A stretch of 64,000 bases of DNA from Mycobacterium sp. D16R12 (GCF_002013465.1 NZ_MAFC01000003.1:124001-188000); one strand, 5' to 3'; numbered from the stretch's first letter, positions 37,814 through 48,967 are shown. Translations and numbers: made by a program. The notes: generated by a model not told the origin, from the letters alone.

Positions 37814-38682
37814 CCGAACCCGAGCACCACCGGCTCGCCGCGCCCGCCCTCATGCTTGTCAGCGGTACCTCGCTGTACCTCGGCGCGGCGGCCGGAGTCA
37901 GCCTGTTTCGGTGGCTCGACCCGGCCAGCGTGGCCTGGCTGCGGATATGCGGTGCGGCGCTGGTGTTTCTCGCCATCGCCCGGCCCGGACGTGCGGCCTG
38001 GCGGGGCCGGGCACTGTGGTGGGCCGGCGGCTTTGGGCTGGTCACCGCCCTGATGAATATGTCGTTCTATCTCGCGATCGACCGATTGCCGCTGGGCACT
38101 GCGGTGGCGATCGAATTCCTGGGACCGATCAGTGTCGCGGCGATCGGCTCACGATCCCTCCGCGAAGGATTCTCGGTTCTGGCCGCGCTCGTCGGTGTAC
38201 TCCTGATCGCCGACGTGCAGCTCACCGCCGAGCCCGCGGGGATGGCATTCGCGCTGCTGGCGGCGCTGTTCTGGGCCGGATACATTGTCCTCGGAAAACG
38301 TGTTGCGCTACAGGGCAATCCGGCCGACTCGCTGGCGGTCGGCTTCACCGTCGCCATGATCGTGACCGCGCCGGTCTTGGCCTTCGGCATCGCCGGCGCT
38401 CCTGACGAGATACCCGTCGGCCATGTCCTCGTGCTGGGACTACTGATGGGCGTGCTCTCCAACGTCATCCCCTACGGGCTTGACCAGGTGATCCTGCGAC
38501 GGGCGGGGCGGAGCCAGTTCGCCCTCCTCCTAGCCCTCCTTCCGCTCTCCGCGACAGCGATCGGCGTACTCGTCATGCATCAAATTCCCAGCACACCAGA
38601 GCTTTTCGGCATCCTCGCAATCGTGCTGGCAGTCGCTTCACGCCGGGACCGCGACCCGAACGGCACCCCGACCGCACTGTGA
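37810..38682 (+). CDS. EamA/RhtA-type drug/metabolite transporter
   Basis: A 290-residue DMT-superfamily permease with ten predicted helices and two EamA repeats: ASVAWLRICGAALVFLAIAR, LPLGTAVAIEFLGPISVAAI, ALLAALFWAGYIVLGKRVAL and VLSNVIPYGLDQVILRRAGR. The RhtA subgroup exports amino acids and metabolites such as threonine/homoserine. It is coupled to the TetR gene through a GTGA overlap. Substrate unknown. Confidence 0.9.
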   Translation: MTEPEHHRLAAPALMLVSGTSLYLGAAAGVSLFRWLDPASVAWLRICGAALVFLAIARPGRAAWRGRALWWAGGFGLVTALMNMSFYLAIDRLPLGTAVAIEFLGPISVAAIGSRSLREGFSVLAALVGVLLIADVQLTAEPAGMAFALLAALFWAGYIVLGKRVALQGNPADSLAVGFTVAMIVTAPVLAFGIAGAPDEIPVGHVLVLGLLMGVLSNVIPYGLDQVILRRAGRSQFALLLALLPLSATAIGVLVMHQIPSTPELFGILAIVLAVASRRDRDPNGTPTAL

Positions 38683-38812
38683 TCCCGTGCCGACGGCACC
38701 GCACAAAACCTTCACTACCTGGCCACTCTTGGCGCTTGTCAGGACGTGCTCAGTCTGTGCCCGTACACTCCGCGGACAACTGGATAGTGACGGACTCGGA
38801 AGGTATTGATCG

Positions 38813-40708
38813 ATGAAGACTGCGACCGACTGGGGTACCGAGACATGGCGATCGCTGGTATGGATCGGGTGGGTGCTGCCGGTAACCATCGCGGCTTTTC
38901 TTACCGTCGCATTCTTGATTGTTCGGTTCACGCAGTGGGGTCGGCAATTCTGGCGCATCACCGGCCAGTACTTCACCACGCGCGAGGGGCGGATGGGCTG
39001 GGCCCTATTGGCACTGGTGCTGCTCTCCGTCGTGGTGAATGTCCGCCTGCAGGTGGTATTCACCTACTACTACAACGACATGTCGACATCGATCCAGTAC
39101 ATCGTCCAGGCGCTGGCGCGCGATGGCCAGGGCATGCCGGAGGCCAAGGCATTCTTTTGGCTCAACGTCCGCCGATTCTGCCTGTTAGCGAGCATCTTTG
39201 TCGTGATGGTAGTCACCGACTTCTATCTGCTGCAGGCGTTCATCATTCGGTGGCGTGTGTGGCTTACCGACCACATCACCGCCGACTGGCTCTCGAAGCG
39301 GGCCTTCTATCGATCACGTTTCATCGACAACACCATCGATAACCCGGATCAGCGTATTCAGGCTGATATCAACAACTTTGTCGCCATGTCGGTCGCGCCG
39401 GAGCAGCTACAGAGTTCGTCGCTACACCTGGCATTCGGCGCGGTGAACGCATGCATCGCACTGCCCTCGTTCACCATCATTCTGTGGGATCTATCCGGCC
39501 CGCTGAACATTTTCGGATTTGAGATGCCCAGAGCCCTGGTCTTTCTCACCTACATCTACGTGATCGTGACGACCTTGATCGCCTTCCGGATCGGACGCCC
39601 GCTGATCCGCAGATACTTCCTCAACGAACGCCTCAACGCCATGTTCCGCTATGCCCTGGTGCGCCTGCGCGACACCTCAGAAAGCGTGGCCTTCTACCGC
39701 GGCGAAAAGGCCGAGGCCAAGCAGCTCAAGGGTCGCTTCGACGGAATCATCGACAACTTCTGGCAGCTGGTGTACCGAAGCATGGGCTTCACCGGCTGGA
39801 ACTTCGCGGTATCGCAAACCGCAGCGGTTTTCAACTCCGTTCTGCAGGTTCCACGGCTGATCGCAGGGCAGATTACCTACGGCGACGTGAGCCAAAGCGC
39901 CAGCGCCGCCGGCCAGCTGCAGACCTCCCTATCCTTCTTCCGGAATGCCTACGACAACTTCGCCGCCTACCGCGCCACCGTCATGCGCCTCGACGGCCTG
40001 TTGGAGGCCAACGCGCAGTCACGCGAGCTGCCGATGCTCGAGCCCGGCGATCAGGCGGACGGTGTCACGCTGCACAACATCTACGTCCGTAAGCCCAATG
40101 GTGACACTCTGATCGACGACCTCAACCTCAGCCTCAATGCGGGGGACGCACTATTGATCAAGGGACGGTCGGGCGGCGGCAAGACCACCCTGCTTCGCTC
40201 ATTGGCCGGACTGTGGCCGTACACCGATGGCGACTGGACCCGACCGGGCGGCGAGCACGAGACGTTGTTCCTGTCGCAGCTGCCCTACCTCCCGCTGGGT
40301 GATCTGCGCGAGGCCGTGAGTTACCCGGCACCACCGGACACCTTCACCGACGAGGAACTACGCACCACCCTCGACAAGGTGGCACTCGGTCATTTGGCCG
40401 ACCGGCTCGACGAGGAATCCGACTGGATCAAGGTTCTCTCCCCTGGCGAGCAGCAGCGCGTCGCGTTCGCGCGGATACTGCTTCTCAAACCCAAGGCGAT
40501 CTTCATGGATGAGTCGACATCCTCACTCGACGAGGGGCTGGAATTCGCGCTCTACCGCCTCCTGCGCACCGAGGTCCCCGACTGCACACTCGTCAGCGTC
40601 GGCCATCGCAGCACGATCGATCAGCACCACGACCAGAAGCTTCAGCTGGAAACCGATGGACGGTGGGCGCTGTCTCCAATAGGGACAGGAATAAGCGGGG
40701 CCGAGTAG
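38813..40708 (+). CDS. bacA: BacA/SbmA-type ABC transporter
   Basis: A 631-residue fused ABC protein. The N-terminal SbmA/BacA-type membrane domain (about 1-400) has characteristic SKRAFYRSRFIDNTIDNPDQ, RIQADINNFVAMS and ALVRLRDTSESVAFYRGEKA. The C-terminal ATPase has Walker A GRSGGGKTTLLRS near residue 452, signature VLSPGEQQRVAFARILLLKP and Walker B IFMDESTSSLDE. Its M. tuberculosis relative Rv1819c imports vitamin B12 and hydrophilic peptides. The ATG has GGAAGG about ten bases upstream. Likely a monocistronic importer. Confidence 0.92.
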   Translation: MKTATDWGTETWRSLVWIGWVLPVTIAAFLTVAFLIVRFTQWGRQFWRITGQYFTTREGRMGWALLALVLLSVVVNVRLQVVFTYYYNDMSTSIQYIVQALARDGQGMPEAKAFFWLNVRRFCLLASIFVVMVVTDFYLLQAFIIRWRVWLTDHITADWLSKRAFYRSRFIDNTIDNPDQRIQADINNFVAMSVAPEQLQSSSLHLAFGAVNACIALPSFTIILWDLSGPLNIFGFEMPRALVFLTYIYVIVTTLIAFRIGRPLIRRYFLNERLNAMFRYALVRLRDTSESVAFYRGEKAEAKQLKGRFDGIIDNFWQLVYRSMGFTGWNFAVSQTAAVFNSVLQVPRLIAGQITYGDVSQSASAAGQLQTSLSFFRNAYDNFAAYRATVMRLDGLLEANAQSRELPMLEPGDQADGVTLHNIYVRKPNGDTLIDDLNLSLNAGDALLIKGRSGGGKTTLLRSLAGLWPYTDGDWTRPGGEHETLFLSQLPYLPLGDLREAVSYPAPPDTFTDEELRTTLDKVALGHLADRLDEESDWIKVLSPGEQQRVAFARILLLKPKAIFMDESTSSLDEGLEFALYRLLRTEVPDCTLVSVGHRSTIDQHHDQKLQLETDGRWALSPIGTGISGAE

Positions 40709-40753
40709 GCTTTTAATCGGTAGCAATGTTAACTATCGCAAAAGGATGCATAT

Positions 40754-41794
40754 ATGGTCACCGTGTCGGCTTATGCCGCCGTTTCCGGCAAGGACCCCCT
40801 GGTTCCCACCACCATCGAACGCCGTGAAGTCGGGCCGCACGATGTCTTCATCGACATCAAGTTTGCCGGTATCTGTCACTCCGATATCCACACCGTCCGC
40901 GACGAATGGGGACGCGCCAACTACCCCATCGTCCCCGGTCACGAGATTGCCGGCGTCATCACCGAGGTCGGCTCCGAAGTCACCAAGTTCAAGCCGGGCG
41001 ATCACGCCGGCGTCGGTTGTTTCGTCAACTCTTGCCGTGAGTGTCCGAGCTGCCTCGCCGGAATGGAGCAGTTCTGCGAGCGCGGCATGGTAGGCACCTA
41101 CGGTGCCAAGGATCGTGACGGCACCCAGACCCAGGGTGGGTACAGCCAGGCCATCGTCGTCGACGAGAACTACGTGCTACGCATCCCCGACAGCCTGCCG
41201 CTGGACGCGGCCGCGCCGCTCCTGTGTGCGGGCATCACCACCTTCTCACCATTGCGGCACTGGAACGCAGGGCCCGGCAAGCGCGTTGCCGTCGTCGGCC
41301 TGGGTGGCCTCGGCCATATGGCCGTCAAGCTCGGCAAAGCGATGGGCGCTGAGGTAACGGTGTTGAGCCAGTCGCTCAAGAAGATGGAAGACGGTCTGCG
41401 TTTAGGGGCCAGCCACTACTACGCCACCGCCGACCCGGACACCTTCAAGTCGCTGCGCAGCAGCTTCGATCTGATTCTCAACACCGTGTCCTCGAACCTG
41501 GACATGGGCAAGTACCTGGGCCTGCTGGGTGTCGACGGCACCCTGGTAGAGCTGGGTCTGCCGGAGAACCCGATCGAGGTCCCCGGCTTCCCGCTGCTGA
41601 CCAACCGGCGCAGCATTTCAGGTTCGTTGATTGGCGGCATCCCGGAAACCCAAGAGATGCTTGACTTCTGCGCCCAACACGGCATCGGCTCGGAGATCGA
41701 GGTCATTGACGCCAACTACATCAACGAGGCCTACGAACGCGTCGTGGCCAGTGACGTGCGCTACCGGTTCGTCATCGACACCGCCACTTTGTAA
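40754..41794 (+). CDS. adhC: zinc-dependent alcohol dehydrogenase, NADP-type
   Basis: A 346-residue medium-chain dehydrogenase, close to Rv3045 AdhC. Catalytic zinc ligands are Cys41 (GICHSDIHT), His63-Glu64 (PGHEIAG) and a later Cys. Structural zinc cysteines are in [20 protein letters not shown]. The nucleotide site is [20 protein letters not shown]. It belongs to the cinnamyl/YahK-type aldehyde reductase branch using NADPH, linked in mycobacteria to lipid aldehyde metabolism. AAAGGA lies nine bases before the ATG. Confidence 0.95.
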   Translation: MVTVSAYAAVSGKDPLVPTTIERREVGPHDVFIDIKFAGICHSDIHTVRDEWGRANYPIVPGHEIAGVITEVGSEVTKFKPGDHAGVGCFVNSCRECPSCLAGMEQFCERGMVGTYGAKDRDGTQTQGGYSQAIVVDENYVLRIPDSLPLDAAAPLLCAGITTFSPLRHWNAGPGKRVAVVGLGGLGHMAVKLGKAMGAEVTVLSQSLKKMEDGLRLGASHYYATADPDTFKSLRSSFDLILNTVSSNLDMGKYLGLLGVDGTLVELGLPENPIEVPGFPLLTNRRSISGSLIGGIPETQEMLDFCAQHGIGSEIEVIDANYINEAYERVVASDVRYRFVIDTATL

Positions 41795-41850
41795 GTTTCA
41801 TCCCGAGTACAACCGGTGACTGATGTCGTCGGGGTGGCGATGCTGAGGGG

Positions 41851-43302
41851 ATGACCCGCGTCATCCGCTTCAACGCGTTCGATATGAATTGCGTTGCGCA
41901 CCAATCCCCCGGCCTGTGGCGACACCCCGACGACCAGTCCTGGCGGTACAAGGATCTGTCCTACTGGACAAATCTGGCCAAGCTCCTCGAACGCGGCCGC
42001 TTCGACGGACTGTTCATCGCCGATGTGCTTGGCACCTACGACATCTACGACGCCAGCGACGAGGCAGCCATCCGCCAGGCAGCGCAGATTCCGGTCGCCG
42101 ATCCCCTGCTCTTGGTCTCGGCGATGGCGCTGGTCACCGAACACCTCGGCTTCGGAGTCACCACGGGTACCGGATTCGAACACCCATATCCCTTCGCGCG
42201 CAGGCTATCCACACTCGATCACCTCACCGGGGGCCGAGTCGGATGGAACGTCGTCACCGGGTACCTGCCCGCCGCGGCACGCAACATGGGGCAAACCGAC
42301 CAGCCGGCCCACGATGCCCGCTACGACCACGCCGACGAGTACCTGGAGGTGCTCTACAAGCTGTGGGAAGGCTCCTGGGAGGATGACGCCGTCGTCCGCG
42401 ATGCCGCTCGCGGGGTCTTCACCGACCCCGACAAGGTGCACCACATCGGCCATGAGGGGACGCATTTCACCGTTCCGGGCGTGCATCTCGTTGAACCGTC
42501 GCCGCAGCGGACTCCGGTGATCTATCAAGCGGGATCCTCGCCGCGCGGAGTGCGCTTCGCCGCGGAAAACGCCGAGGCGGTCTTTACCGCGGCCCCGACC
42601 AAGGACCTGCTACGCCAGACGGTCACCACCGTCCGCCGCGAGCTGGAACTCGCCGGACGAGATCCTTACTCCGCCAAAATCTTCAACCTCACCACCGTGG
42701 TCACCGGCGAGAATTCCGAAGCGGCGCATGCCAAGCACCGTGAGCTGCTGAGCTACGGCAGCGCCGAGGGCGCACTGGTCTTCATGTCCGGCTGGATGGG
42801 CGTCGACCTGGCCCGCTACGGCCTGGACGAGCCGATCGGAAATGTGGACTCCAATGCGATCCTCTCGGCGGTCACGGCGTTTCAGGCCGCCACCGCCGAC
42901 GGTCGGGAATGGAAGGTGCGCGATATCGCCGAGTGGGGCGAGATCGGCGGCATGGGACCGCTTGTCGTCGGCTCCGGCACCGAGGTGGCCGACACCCTGC
43001 AGGAGTGGGTGGAGGAGACCGATGTCGATGGCTTCAACCTGGCCTACGCGATCACCCCGGGCACCTTCGAGGACTTCATCGAGTATGTCGTCCCCGTGTT
43101 GACCGAGCGGGGCGCATACCAAAATGACTACACACCAGGAACTTTGCGCCATAAGCTGCTGGGCAATGGCGACCGGTTGCCCGAGGAGCACCGCGGCGCC
43201 AAGTACCGGATCGGCGGACCGCTGTCGACCATCGTCGATCGACCGTCGACCGTGCCGTCGTCGTCGGGGTCCACCGCGCCGGCGCCAACTCGGGGGCGGT
43301 AG
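41851..43302 (+). CDS. NtaA/SnaA/DszA-type flavin monooxygenase
   Basis: A 483-residue FMNH2-dependent monooxygenase of the luciferase superfamily, nitrilotriacetate monooxygenase component A type. It shows RFNAFDMNCVAHQSPGLWRH, GRFDGLFIADVLGTYDIYDA, LDHLTGGRVGWNVVTGYLPA, and YQAGSSPRGVRFAAENAEAV. It needs reduced flavin from a separate reductase, which is not adjacent. Possible substrates are organosulphur or amino-acid-like compounds. The extreme C-terminus (VPSSSGSTAPAPTRGR) is low-complexity. Confidence 0.9.
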   Translation: MTRVIRFNAFDMNCVAHQSPGLWRHPDDQSWRYKDLSYWTNLAKLLERGRFDGLFIADVLGTYDIYDASDEAAIRQAAQIPVADPLLLVSAMALVTEHLGFGVTTGTGFEHPYPFARRLSTLDHLTGGRVGWNVVTGYLPAAARNMGQTDQPAHDARYDHADEYLEVLYKLWEGSWEDDAVVRDAARGVFTDPDKVHHIGHEGTHFTVPGVHLVEPSPQRTPVIYQAGSSPRGVRFAAENAEAVFTAAPTKDLLRQTVTTVRRELELAGRDPYSAKIFNLTTVVTGENSEAAHAKHRELLSYGSAEGALVFMSGWMGVDLARYGLDEPIGNVDSNAILSAVTAFQAATADGREWKVRDIAEWGEIGGMGPLVVGSGTEVADTLQEWVEETDVDGFNLAYAITPGTFEDFIEYVVPVLTERGAYQNDYTPGTLRHKLLGNGDRLPEEHRGAKYRIGGPLSTIVDRPSTVPSSSGSTAPAPTRGR

Positions 43303-43312
43303 ATTTCCGTCC

Positions 43313-43837
43313 ATGGACGACCGGGGCGTCAGAGCCCTGCTGATCACATCTGTTGCGACGCTGTGCCTGACGCCTCTCGGCGCCTGCCACACCTCTGTCG
43401 AGCCACCACCGGATTTCCCTGACGTGAGCGGGCTCCCCACCGTCGATTCTCGACAGTACTTCAGCGTCAAGGTCTATCGTTTCGTCACGCCCGATGGCGT
43501 CGTGTGCGAAAGCGCCGGATGGAACCCGTACTTCCAGTGGAGCTGCGCTGGACCGAAGGGCGGCGGCTCAGCCCAACTAGATCTGGGAACCTACGCACGG
43601 AACAGCGGCGCCCCCGCGACGGTGGCCGAATCGCACGGCACCACAGACCTATCCGGCATTCCACTGCTGCCCAGCCATCACCAGGTGCGGATAACCGCCC
43701 CCGTGCACAACAATGATGGCAGCCAGACAACGTTGGTGTGCGCCACTCCGGCGCCCAAGACTACGGCGTGTTTGGTCGACGATGTCCGTGGTAGGCACGG
43801 ATTTGTGTTGAGTCCAGAACGCAACTGGGCGTTCTAG
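43313..43837 (+). CDS. putative secreted lipoprotein
   Basis: A 174-residue protein with a signal peptide and lipobox (RALLITSVATLCLTPLGAC). The mature domain has cysteines (GVVCESAGW, WSCAGPKGG, TLVCATPAPKTTACLVDD) that could form disulphides. It resembles small mycobacterial exported proteins of unknown function. ATG 43313 lies ten bases after the monooxygenase stop, so the two may be co-transcribed. No family assigned. Confidence 0.7.
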   Translation: MDDRGVRALLITSVATLCLTPLGACHTSVEPPPDFPDVSGLPTVDSRQYFSVKVYRFVTPDGVVCESAGWNPYFQWSCAGPKGGGSAQLDLGTYARNSGAPATVAESHGTTDLSGIPLLPSHHQVRITAPVHNNDGSQTTLVCATPAPKTTACLVDDVRGRHGFVLSPERNWAF

Positions 43838-44167
43838 TTACGCGTTGAGTGCGGTGGCGTCCACACCGGCCAAGGGCCACCCGCCAGCGGCCAGACGTGA
43901 AGCCACTCGCGAAATATCTTGAGCGGTCGGCTCATCCTTGGTGACATCCGAGATGAACTTCTCGATCTCGTCCTTGCTCACCACACCGTCCAGCTGTGCG
44001 GCCGATGCGGAGTCGGTCAGCTTGGCGACCACTTCCTTGACCTGCTCTTCGGTCAGCGTGCGGCGCAGCAGCGCCAACAGCGGGAACCGATCGGTGGGGG
44101 GAACCCCCTCCGGGTATCCGGCGGACAGCCAGGAAACAATCGAACCGATAATCGATGTGCTCGTCAC
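43838..44167 (-). CDS. DUF3349 protein (Rv3046c-like)
   Basis: A 109-residue DUF3349 protein, the family of Rv3046c and Rv0543c. It shows SWLSAGYPEGVPPTDRFPLL, ALLRRTLTEEQVKEVVAKL, and a second helical repeat ISDVTKDEPTAQDISRVASR. It is a small helical cytoplasmic protein of unknown role. GTG start. It lies downstream of nrdF2 on the same strand, but the intervening terminator suggests its own promoter. Confidence 0.88.
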   Translation of the reverse strand: MTSTSIIGSIVSWLSAGYPEGVPPTDRFPLLALLRRTLTEEQVKEVVAKLTDSASAAQLDGVVSKDEIEKFISDVTKDEPTAQDISRVASRLAAGGWPLAGVDATALNA

Positions 44168-44263
44168 GGTAATAGTGTCCCCGCAGCAGGTTCACAGCGC
44201 GAGGTGACATCAGTACAGTTCACCGGCCGTTCATTTGTGAATCCGCCACTGCCTGCGACCTGA

Positions 44264-44305
44264 CAGGAAAGCCCCCGAACACTTGGCGTGTCGGGGGCTT
44301 TCCTG
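44264..44305. terminator. bidirectional hairpin terminator downstream of nrdF2
   Basis: CAGGAAAGCCCCCGA (44264-44278) and TCGGGGGCTTTCCTG (44291-44305) form a perfect 15-bp stem around a short loop that can pair further (ACAC with GTGT, one bulged base). It lies 19 bases past the nrdF2 stop. There is no long T run, the form common in mycobacterial intrinsic terminators. Confidence 0.75.
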
Positions 44306-44324
44306 CCTAGTGGCGTTGAGAGAG

Positions 44325-45404
<1,080 letters not shown>

Positions 45405-45473
45405 TTAAGCGTGTCGAGCCCAATCGCGAGATTCTCTGGTGACGCAAACTTGACACATGTAAAGTCCGTGGTC

Positions 45474-46328
45474 ATGGACAAAATCACGGGCAAGAACATC
45501 GCCATTACCGGTGCCGCACGCGGTATCGGATACGCCACCGCCACCGCACTGCTGCGTCGGGGCGCGCGGGTGGTGATCGGCGACCGTGATGTTGAGGCGC
45601 TCGGAGCCGCGGTTGAGGGTCTCAAAGAAGAAGGAAACGTCGACGCCCACCCCGTGGACGTGACCGACCCCGCCTCGTTCAAGCGATTCCTGGAGGCCGC
45701 CGGTGCCGGCGGACCGGTGGACGTGCTCATCAACAACGCGGGTGTCATGCCGATCGGACCGTTCCTGTCCACGAGCGAGGGCGCGATCCGGTCGATGCTG
45801 GAGGTGAATCTGTACGGCGTCATCAATGGCTGTCGCCTGGCGCTTCCCGAGATGGTGGCGCGTCGCGGCGGTCAGATCGTCAACATCGCGTCCGTGGCCG
45901 GCCTCATGGCGGCACCCGGTATGGCGGTCTACAACGCCTCCAAGTTCGGCGTTGTCGGCCTGTCCCGCGCACTGAGCGACGAGTTCGCGCCGCAAGGAGT
46001 CCAGGTCAGCGCCGTATTACCAACTTTCACCAACACCGAGCTGATCACGGGCACTGATTCGACCGGCGCGCAGAAACCCGTCGAACCCGAAGACATCGCC
46101 GCGGCCGTAGTGCGGATCATCGAGAAGCCGCGCGTCCAGGTCACCGTCCCGAAGCCACTCGGCGCGGTGACCACGATCGTCAATTCGCTGCCCACCAAGG
46201 TCCGCCGGTTCATGAGCAAAAAGACCGGAACCGATCGCGTGTTCCTCGAAATCGACACCAACGCACGCAGCGCATACGAGAACCGCGCAGGTTCGAGCCT
46301 GGGTGTGACCAAACCCGAGGGCGAATAG
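45474..46328 (+). CDS. short-chain dehydrogenase/reductase
   Basis: A 284-residue classical SDR. The cofactor motif TGAARGIG is at residues 12-19, NNAG is in DVLINNAGVMPIG, and the catalytic Ser-Tyr-Lys are in IVNIASVAGLM and YNASKFGVVGLSRAL. ATG 45474 is chosen because the Rossmann strand begins soon after. A TTGACA at 45450-45455 may be part of its promoter. Divergent from nrdF2. Substrate unknown; the C-terminal extension is like mycobacterial SDRs acting on lipids. Confidence 0.9.
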   Translation: MDKITGKNIAITGAARGIGYATATALLRRGARVVIGDRDVEALGAAVEGLKEEGNVDAHPVDVTDPASFKRFLEAAGAGGPVDVLINNAGVMPIGPFLSTSEGAIRSMLEVNLYGVINGCRLALPEMVARRGGQIVNIASVAGLMAAPGMAVYNASKFGVVGLSRALSDEFAPQGVQVSAVLPTFTNTELITGTDSTGAQKPVEPEDIAAAVVRIIEKPRVQVTVPKPLGAVTTIVNSLPTKVRRFMSKKTGTDRVFLEIDTNARSAYENRAGSSLGVTKPEGE

Positions 46329-46357
46329 ACGCAGTCCCGGCCCTTACTATTTGATAC

Positions 46358-47551
46358 GTGAGCGAGAAGCACTACGACATTGCGGTAGTCGGCGGGGGCC
46401 CGGCCGGGTCATCCGCGGCCTGGCAAGCCGCCCGCACGGGCGCCAGCGTGGTTCTCGTCGACAAGGCCGAGTTCCCGCGGGATAAGCCATGCGGCGACGG
46501 GCTGACCGCCCGCGCGGTGAGCTACCTACAGAAGATGGGTCTGGCCAACGAGGTCGCCCAGTTCCACCGCGTCGATGGTGTGCGCGTCGACAGCGGCAAT
46601 GTTTGGGAGCTCACGTTCCCCAAGCGTCCCGGTATGCCCGATCACGGGCATGTGGTGCGCCGGCCCGAGCTGGACACCCTGCTGCTCAAGCACGCCGAGT
46701 CAGCGGGCGCCGAAGTGCGCCAGTCCACCGAGGCGGTGGGCCCGATCGGCGACGGCAACGTGGTCAAGGGCATCGAGGTTAAGACCGCGAATGGATCTCG
46801 CGAGACCATCTCGGCCGACGCGGTGATCGTGGCCGACGGCGCCTACTCCCCCATCAAGCGCGCGATGAACCTCGACTCGGAGGTCAAGGGATACACCGCG
46901 ATTGCGATCCGCGCCGAGATGGAAGCCAACCGCGAAGACTCCAACATGCTCGACATCGATCTGCGGTTGCACCACAAGAATGATGCGCTGATCGGATACG
47001 GCTGGGTTTTCCCGCTCGGCGCCGGGCGGATCAATATCGGCATCGGGTACGTCAACAGCTACAAGAAGTGGCAGGACGTCAACGCCGCGCAGGTGCTGGA
47101 TACCTACATGAAGAAACTGCCCAGGGAGTGGGAACTGCCCGATCTGGCCGAGCTGCGCAAGAACAAGGGTGTGCGCGCCTGGCGCCTGCCGATGGGATTC
47201 ACCGCATGGCCGCCCTGGCGCCCCGGGGTGCTGTTCGCGGGCGACGCGCTGGGCGCGGGCAAGCCGGTCAGTGGTGCCGGCATCTCGAAGGCACTCGAAT
47301 CCGGCTTGGCGGCAGGCGAATGCGCGGTGGCAGCGTTGCAGAACGCCGGCCCGCAAGACTTCACCAATTACCAGCAGCGGATGAATGATGCCTGGGGCCG
47401 GGAGTACCAGCGCGGGCGGATCATGCACCGGGCGTTAGGCAATCCATGGCTGTGCGACAAGGGCATCAAGCTGATGGACAACTCGACCTTCCGCGACAAC
47501 CTGCTCAAGGTCTTGTACAAGCGGGCCCAGGGCCCCGGCCACAAGCACTGA
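46358..47551 (+). CDS. geranylgeranyl reductase-family flavoprotein (MenJ-like)
   Basis: A 397-residue FAD-dependent reductase: N-terminal FAD site DIAVVGGGPAGSSAAWQAAR, the family signature PRDKPCGDGLTARAVSYLQK, and LFAGDALGAGKPVSGAGISK, which binds FAD ribityl and encloses the active site. The closest known mycobacterial type is MenJ (Rv0561c), which reduces one isoprene unit of menaquinone. Whether this is that enzyme or a paralogue cannot be decided here. The next membrane-protein gene starts six bases after its stop. Confidence 0.88.
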   Translation: MSEKHYDIAVVGGGPAGSSAAWQAARTGASVVLVDKAEFPRDKPCGDGLTARAVSYLQKMGLANEVAQFHRVDGVRVDSGNVWELTFPKRPGMPDHGHVVRRPELDTLLLKHAESAGAEVRQSTEAVGPIGDGNVVKGIEVKTANGSRETISADAVIVADGAYSPIKRAMNLDSEVKGYTAIAIRAEMEANREDSNMLDIDLRLHHKNDALIGYGWVFPLGAGRINIGIGYVNSYKKWQDVNAAQVLDTYMKKLPREWELPDLAELRKNKGVRAWRLPMGFTAWPPWRPGVLFAGDALGAGKPVSGAGISKALESGLAAGECAVAALQNAGPQDFTNYQQRMNDAWGREYQRGRIMHRALGNPWLCDKGIKLMDNSTFRDNLLKVLYKRAQGPGHKH

Positions 47552-47557
47552 TCTGCC

Positions 47558-48226
47558 ATGTGGTCGATCCGGCGGCGGGAGATGGCGCTCGCCACCGGGC
47601 TATCAAGTGTCGCAGGGTTTCTCGACGCGATCGGGTTCGTACATCTGGGCGGGTACTTCCTGTCCTTCATGAGCGGTAACACGACCAGAATGGCCGCCTC
47701 GACGGCCACCCAACAGTGGGAATCGGCTTACAAGGCAGCCGGTCTGATCGCGATGTTCTTCATCGGCGTGATGGTCGGCGCGATCGCGTCACGTATCAGC
47801 GGCGACCACGAGCGGGTCGCCGTGCTCGCGGTCGCCTCGACAACCGTTGCCGCGGCGGCGATCACACAGGAATTAGGCGCGGGCGTCGCGGCATTGCTCC
47901 TGACGGCACTGGCGATGGGTTCCATGAACTCGGTTTTTCAGCGTTCCGGCGAGGTCCAGGTGGGCCTCACCTACATCACCGGCACAGTGGTCAAGGCCGG
48001 ACAGCGGCTCGTCGACGCGTTCTTCGGCGGACCCCGGTGGGTGTGGCTGCGTTACATCACGCTGTGGGCGGGCCTGACCATCGGCGCTGTACTGGGCGCG
48101 GCGACGTACCACCGCATCGGACTCGACGCGCTGTGGATCGGATGGGCACTCTTGCTCATCGCCACCGTCACCACGTGGCTGGTACGCCGATCCAGCCCTG
48201 CCCTGCCGGCACTAGATCCGGATTAG
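47558..48226 (+). CDS. DUF1275 (YoaK) family membrane protein
   Basis: A 222-residue polytopic protein with about six helices. DUF1275 signatures are SSVAGFLDAIGFVHLGGYFL, SFMSGNTTRMA, and LAMGSMNSVFQRSGEVQVGL with TYITGTVVKAGQRL. The family is common and of unknown transport function. It is probably co-transcribed with the menJ-like gene. The 3' end overlaps the convergent gene by 15 bases. Confidence 0.88.
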   Translation: MWSIRRREMALATGLSSVAGFLDAIGFVHLGGYFLSFMSGNTTRMAASTATQQWESAYKAAGLIAMFFIGVMVGAIASRISGDHERVAVLAVASTTVAAAAITQELGAGVAALLLTALAMGSMNSVFQRSGEVQVGLTYITGTVVKAGQRLVDAFFGGPRWVWLRYITLWAGLTIGAVLGAATYHRIGLDALWIGWALLLIATVTTWLVRRSSPALPALDPD

Positions 48227-48949
48227 ATCCAGCACCTGTTCCGCGCGGGCGCCATCCCCGTCGACCGTCAAGCGTGACAACGGAACCCGGTGCCACAGCG
48301 CAAGCAGCAAATCGGAGGTGGACGCCCTGATCGTGGCGTCCGGCGCGGCATCTTCGTCCACGATGCCAATGGCATCGGGATCCACACGCAGCAGCCAAGA
48401 ACCATCGGCGTCGTTGGCGTGCAGCAGTATGCGCGCTCCCTGAAGGTCTTGCGGGGTGCCGCCGTCACGCCGGATGCGCCTGGGCGTGAACAGCTCCGAC
48501 CATTCGCCGATGCCGTCGGCGGCCAGTGCAGCGTCGATGGGTTCGGCGTCCCATCCGCGGTAGGCATGCTCGATGTCCCAGCGGTGTACCGCCACCTCGT
48601 TTGCCTGGCGGCGATACCAGAATCGCACCGGCCGCTCACCGAAGGGCGACTTCGTCGGCGCATCAAGGTCCTTCGACGTCAACGCGGCGACGAGGTTGTC
48701 TGCGCGGTCGAAGTACCAATCGATGATGGACTCCCCCGCCGGAGCATCCGGGTCGACATCCGTGTACGGAACCTTTTCCCCGACAACGACACCCCCGGCC
48801 CAACGGTGCACTCCGCCAAGGTGGGCCACCACATCGCGTGCCGTCCACCCCGGGCAAGACGGTGCCTTCTGGTCGAGATGCTCGGGTGGGGTCGCGGCAA
48901 CCGCCGCCATCCCCTTGCGCAGTGCTTCCAGCCATTCGTCGGGGGTCAC
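48212..48949 (-). CDS. maleylpyruvate isomerase-like (DinB fold) protein
   Basis: A 245-residue actinobacterial maleylpyruvate isomerase/DinB-fold protein (TIGR03083 type). The N-terminal region KAPSCPGWTARDVVAHLGGV carries the metal-binding His; NEVAVHRWDIEHAYRG provides further His ligands. The C-terminal sterol-carrier-like domain ends with RVDPDAIGIVDEDAAPDATI. Relatives are mycothiol-dependent enzymes. GTG start. It is the last intact backbone gene before the junction with the foreign operon. Confidence 0.85.
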   Translation of the reverse strand: MTPDEWLEALRKGMAAVAATPPEHLDQKAPSCPGWTARDVVAHLGGVHRWAGGVVVGEKVPYTDVDPDAPAGESIIDWYFDRADNLVAALTSKDLDAPTKSPFGERPVRFWYRRQANEVAVHRWDIEHAYRGWDAEPIDAALAADGIGEWSELFTPRRIRRDGGTPQDLQGARILLHANDADGSWLLRVDPDAIGIVDEDAAPDATIRASTSDLLLALWHRVPLSRLTVDGDGARAEQVLDLIRI

Positions 48950-48967
48950 CGACTAGTAATACCACCG